From positions 2,912,140-2,976,139 of the forward strand of contig NC_079384.1 in assembly GCF_021018895.1 (NCBI RefSeq): DNA of 64,000 nt, in the 5' to 3' direction. The translations under genes were made by a program, and so were the position numbers. Positions 60,094 to 64,000 of this stretch are shown here, piece after piece. Position 1 is the stretch's first letter, and each line of letters opens with the position of its first letter. Origin of the DNA: Seriola aureovittata. Taxonomy: Eukaryota > Chordata > Actinopteri > Carangiformes > Carangidae. The notes beneath the pieces are model-generated. The model was not told where the DNA came from and ran no database searches. It saw nothing but the letters and a program-made list of their open reading frames with translations.

Positions 60094-61539
60094 ACAAACT
60101 GCTCGCAATGAGGGGAAAATATGTCGGATCCCCTTGGAAACACACACACATATGAACATATGACACGTGCACTGAAGATAAAAAAAGTTGTGTTTGTAAG
60201 GAAAAACATCCAGACTTCAGTGGGTTGGGTTCTGGACTCCCCAAGACTTGTTGTCATATATATTCTACTAATTACCCATAATGACCCGGTTCCTGATGTG
60301 TGTTTGGTTCATTTAATTTGTCTGTGTGTCTGTTCACAGGCTGTTCACCTCCTTTGATTTCTGTTTCATGTCTTCTCAACCCCTCGTTCTTCAAATCACC
60401 CTCCAACTTTCTCCTTGCAATAAGTAGAAAAGGTTTTTAAGTGGCGGATCAGAGAGATGTAACTGCTCGACTGCGGCACATTTTTAAAGAGAGTGACCCG
60501 AGCCTCAATCTGTTCCTTTCATTTCTAGTTTTTCTTTTTTTATATCTTTTTCTCTGCTGGTCTGGTCTCTGCAGGTTTTTCTCCTCAGCGCTTGTTTCTT
60601 GAATTTCTACCTATAAAAATTTTCATTTTACCACAATTTCTGTGTCTATAAAACCTGGCACTGCACATATCCAAGTCATTAAAAACAAAAACTTGGCTTG
60701 GCTGCAATACTGTGAAATTTGGCTCAGAGTTATTTTCTAAGAAGTTTAGTGTGTTGCAGATTTCCACTGAGGACTTTATTCCTATGCGTCTATTCTTCCT
60801 CCCCAATGAGTGACCGGAAGAATAATGTAGTTAAACTGTGTTTTCATGGTGTCTGTCCTCAATCGTTGCTTTAAATGAGCATTTGTTTTCTTTGTTCTCG
60901 TCTAAGAAAGTGCAGTTTTTCAGCTTCTCGTCTAAACAATGAGAGACACACTGAAAACCCTCTTCCTGTTGTTGTTGATTGGAAGTCACTCCAGGACAAT
61001 TTGGCAAGAGTTTTCTCTCAGATTTGGACTCGGCGGTTCTTACAGACCCTGTTGGCAGGTGCAAAGTAATCGGCCTCCAGCCTCAGAAACGTCACTAGTC
61101 AACTATCAAAAAGCGCTTGAAGACGTAGGTTTCAACACATGAAGTAAATGTGGTGATTGCGGCCACCGGGACACACGGGAGAGTCGCCAAGTTACGTATT
61201 GAAATATCACTTTAACATGACTGAGGTTATTTTTGGTGCGTGGCCTGATGTGAGGACTGAATGACCTGAAGCGGTGATGTCACGGCAGGTTACTGCCACT
61301 GATACTTAGGGCTGTGAAGCATTTTCCTTTTGTACCTGTCAAATCACGACACATTGATTTCCAGATTTCCAATGGTCTTGAAAAGAACTGTAAACAGGAG
61401 GTGACCGCACAATAACACAAGATATTTACCTTTGAAGTTGTGCATCACTAAATCACTGGAGGGAGTGGAGACAGTGTTTAGAAACTTTACATTACCGTGC
61501 TGCATCAGTATAAATATAAAAATAAAATAAACTAGCCAG

Positions 61540-61600
61540 CTAGCATCCAGTTAGCTTAGCTGAGCACAAGCAGGAAACAGCTAGCCTGGCTTTGTCTACG
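61540..61600. repeat. AGCTTAGC repeat fragment
   Basis: AACTAGCCAGCTAGCATCCA then GTTAGCTTAGCTGAGC and GGAAACAGCTAGCCTGGCT, shared with the hairpin family at 24000-24215. Confidence 0.5.
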
Positions 61601-61887
61601 AGTGAGCACCTTTTAAAATTATAGAATACTCCACCAGAAATCTGTCCTTTGAGTATCCACCACACGCCAAATGTTGGCTTGAAAACTTTTATTTTCTTCA
61701 GTCAGTCTTGATTCTCTCTGCAGTTTTTTTGGTGGATTATTCCTTTAGTTCTGGGAAATGTGCGCCGCTTCATCATGTCTCCAGGCCAGCTGCTTTACAG
61801 GATGTCAGTTTGACATCATCATCATCATCATTATCGCCATCCCAACTCAGATGTCAACAGGATCCACACTTTATTACACACACGCAG

Positions 61888-61888
<1 letters not shown>

Positions 61889-61975
<87 letters not shown>
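61889..61975. repeat. (TG)43 microsatellite
   Basis: Perfect TG repeat of about 87 bp, as long as the one at the slc39a11 acceptor. Confidence 0.97.
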
Positions 61976-61976
<1 letters not shown>

Positions 61977-62117
61977 GGCCTCTCTGCGTTGGGTGTTAAC
62001 GTCAAAATGATACTTGAGTCTCCACCAGTCTAATAGCTCATTAATTTAGAGCTGGGGTGACAGACCAGGAGACATCATTTTAATCTGGCAAGATGTCAGC
62101 TCGCGTGCACACACCCA

Positions 62118-62118
62118 G

Positions 62119-62151
<33 letters not shown>
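62118..62151. repeat. (CA)n microsatellite
   Basis: Perfect CA repeat of about 33 bp, 145 bp after the (TG)43 array and complementary to it. Confidence 0.95.
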
Positions 62152-62152
<1 letters not shown>

Positions 62153-62488
62153 CCACACACAGCTTCACGTTGTCATCGGGGGGGAGGGTGTATGTGTGAT
62201 GTAAGTCCATGTAGCCTGTGGACTGAGAGTCACTAACACCGTTGGTCCGTGTGTTCGCCAGTGTTCACAAGAGCCAGCTCAAAGTTCAGTTCACAAACAC
62301 TAAAATGAACCTGTTCACCTTCGTAGTTCACAGTTTTGAATTTGTCATGTTTATCGTCATTTTTGAACTTATTTACAGGAATAGCCGAGGTGCTAGTTGC
62401 GACATTTGAGGTAATTCACATATTTGCTTTGTTACCGAGAGTTAGAAGAGAATATTGAAACCTCTCTTATGTCTGTATGGTACACATG

Positions 62489-62518
62489 TAGTGGGGTGGG
62501 GGTGGGGGGGGGGGGGGC
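62489..62518 (+). repeat. G-rich tract
   Basis: GGGG-T-GGGGG-T followed by a run of about 14 G; a G-quadruplex candidate. Confidence 0.85.
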
Positions 62519-62600
62519 ATCGGCTGGTTAGCTTAGCTTAGCATAAAGACGGCAAATAGGGGGAAACAGCTAGCCCGAGTCAAACCAGCTTTGGCCAAAT
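62515..62600. repeat. AGCTTAGC repeat fragment
   Basis: GGTTAGCTTAGCTTAGCATA then AAGACGGCAAATAGGGGGAA and ACAGCTAGCC, one arm of the same hairpin family, immediately after a G-rich tract. Confidence 0.55.
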
Positions 62601-62959
62601 ATGTAGTTTTGCTTTGTGCAGTTATATGACTCTCTCTAAATTCTTTAAAGTTCTACCAAAGCAATTTAAATGCAGGACGTGCACCAGCAGGTTATTTAGT
62701 CGCTGATACCAGTTGAACAGACTTTTTGAAACTTGGAAACTTCATCATTTGAACTTGGAAAGATACTGATTGTATTTGGGCACGAACACGACTGACTGTA
62801 AATAAATAGATGCACATGAAATGGTTGTTGATCATCAGAAGATCTAAGTTTGTGTTAACTGGGACTGGACACCTTCGCAGCAATCTTCTGATCTATCAAG
62901 GGAGATACACTGAGTTAAGTCAAGCATCGGCCTGAAGGAGAGTCTTCAGTTCCCTTGGG

Positions 62960-63720
62960 TCGCTAAATGCTCCGTCTTTGTCTTAATGATAGTCGAAGCC
63001 GTCCCGACAGGGCTCCCATCTCAATTTTCAGGTTTACTGAACCGTTCTTGCTGTCAGGGGTGATCATTTCAGGAGTGAAGCTAAACGGGGTGATATATCA
63101 CGGAGCTGAGTTCGTTGCAGCTTTCGGAAACAAAAATCGGCATTATGAGTAATTCTGCTAGTGTCATAGATTTGCATATTAATGTGTTAACTGCTACCGA
63201 AGGTATAATTGGATGTTATGGAAAAAGGCCTGCTGTCGCATTGTATCCTTCCCTTTGATTATTTCTAAATGTCAGCTGTTCAGCGAGGGTAAAAAGGCCA
63301 TTGAACGGCCGTGCCTCTATGGCCAACATCATTGGCTAAAATGTCCATCAGTGAAGAGGATGACAGAGCGACTGGTAATTTGCTCGGGAAAACAAAGCAA
63401 CTGTTCGGCATTTAGATGCAAATGAAATCATTAAAAAGGCAAATTAAAGAGAGGAATGCATTACAGCTCTCTGCTCTTAATACATGTGTGATATGTGGTG
63501 CGTTTATTTTAATTGCTTCGTGAATGAAGAGTTGCGTTTCTGTGGTGATTACAGTGTCAGCGGCTCCTATAATAACAGTCCTGTTGACCCTCCCCGTCAG
63601 CTGAAAGATGCTTTATTTAGATACTTCCATTCAGATTCAGTTCAAAAATCAAGTTATAAAATCACTGTTGAACTGCAGCTTGAATGGGAAACTGAGCAGA
63701 GGTGAATTCTCAAACTCAAA
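62960..63720. other. Candidate conserved non-coding element in slc39a11 intron 4
   Basis: About 760 bp free of simple repeats with clustered developmental-factor motifs. These include an octamer-like ATTTGCATATTAAT (about 63170-63183), GATGCAAATGAAATCATTAA (about 63415-63435) and GGCAAATTAAA. No long coding frame resembles a protein. The composition is typical of deeply conserved vertebrate enhancers, but conservation cannot be tested here. Confidence 0.35.
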
Positions 63721-64000
63721 TTGCCACGTCAGGTTTTACAAATGCCTTGTGACAAAGTTTCATGTCATTTTTTTGTAAACTTGGCAAATCAGTTTTTGGT
63801 GGCTATATTTGAGGTGCTCAGATGGAAACAGGTAGATTACATTGCTTAAAAAAAAAAAATACAACTTGGCAAATCATTTATGATGAGCTGTGGTTAGTTT
63901 CTCTGCTTCTGTTTTCAGCCGGTCGTGTTTTGCCGCTAAGCGCCTGCAGAGCACGGATGGAAGTGTGTGTTCTTTTTTGAAAATAGCATCATTACAGAGA

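Larger units (their letters stand above)
37525..64000 (+). other. slc39a11 intron 4, partial (at least 26.5 kb)
   Basis: From the donor at 37525 to the window edge I found no sequence for the next ZIP11 segment (about ...GEDPQTALALN...). The intron therefore runs past 64000, consistent with the very large gene in other vertebrates. It holds microsatellites, a Tc1-like remnant (54680-54812), two copies of the GGTCAAAGGTCA repeat (44440-44680, 45240-45480), minisatellites (47543-47606, 55304-55372) and conserved-element candidates near 49.83-49.99 and 62.96-63.72 kb. All open frames here are short or low-complexity. Confidence 0.85.

Overview
This is vertebrate nuclear DNA, most likely from a ray-finned fish and probably a percomorph. 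Three things point there. Coding sequence is sparse and split by long introns. (CA)n/(TG)n microsatellites are very dense, with about 25 tracts of 25 bp or more. Several interspersed repeats resemble sequences I remember from perciform introns; that last point is from memory and no search was run. There are no bacterial operons, CRISPR arrays or rRNA/tRNA genes.

Only two genes can be defended, and they sit head to head. On the minus strand (13849-14865) an intact single-exon class A GPCR of 338 residues belongs to the somatostatin receptor family (SSTR2/3/5 clade). It has a TATA box near 15.31 kb and a likely poly(A) signal near 12.67 kb. On the plus strand, three coding exons (23757-23864, 24648-24686, 37366-37524) encode the first 102 residues of the zinc transporter ZIP11 (slc39a11). 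A CCAAT/GC-box/E-box/ETS promoter and a probable 5'UTR exon lie near 22.14-22.24 kb. The rest of slc39a11 lies beyond the right edge. In mammals SSTR2 and SLC39A11 are also divergent neighbours (human 17q25), so the receptor is best read as an sstr2 orthologue or co-orthologue despite its divergence.

Layout: 1-12.6 kb, gene-free flank with microsatellites, repeat copies and two weak exon-like signals (0.3-0.5 kb and 11.1-11.8 kb). 12.65-15.32 kb, somatostatin receptor gene. 15.3-22.1 kb, intergenic, with simple repeats, a near-identical 290-bp direct duplication and a degenerate LINE between its copies. 22.1-64 kb, the 5' part of slc39a11: intron 1 (1.5 kb), intron 2 (0.8 kb), intron 3 (12.7 kb) and the first 26.5 kb of intron 4. 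The introns hold microsatellites, a Tc1-like remnant and several AT-rich, homeobox-motif-rich stretches that look like conserved non-coding elements.

The two genes have no direct biochemical link. One is a Gi-coupled peptide-hormone receptor at the plasma membrane, the other a zinc importer of internal membranes. Their proximity is conserved synteny. I found no new multi-gene system. The most unusual points are a tryptophan at position 7.45 of the receptor's sodium pocket, an 85-bp (TG)n tract against the splice acceptor of the slc39a11 start-codon exon, CA/TG and C-tracts just upstream of the receptor TATA box, and a repeat family carrying a perfect oestrogen-response-element palindrome.
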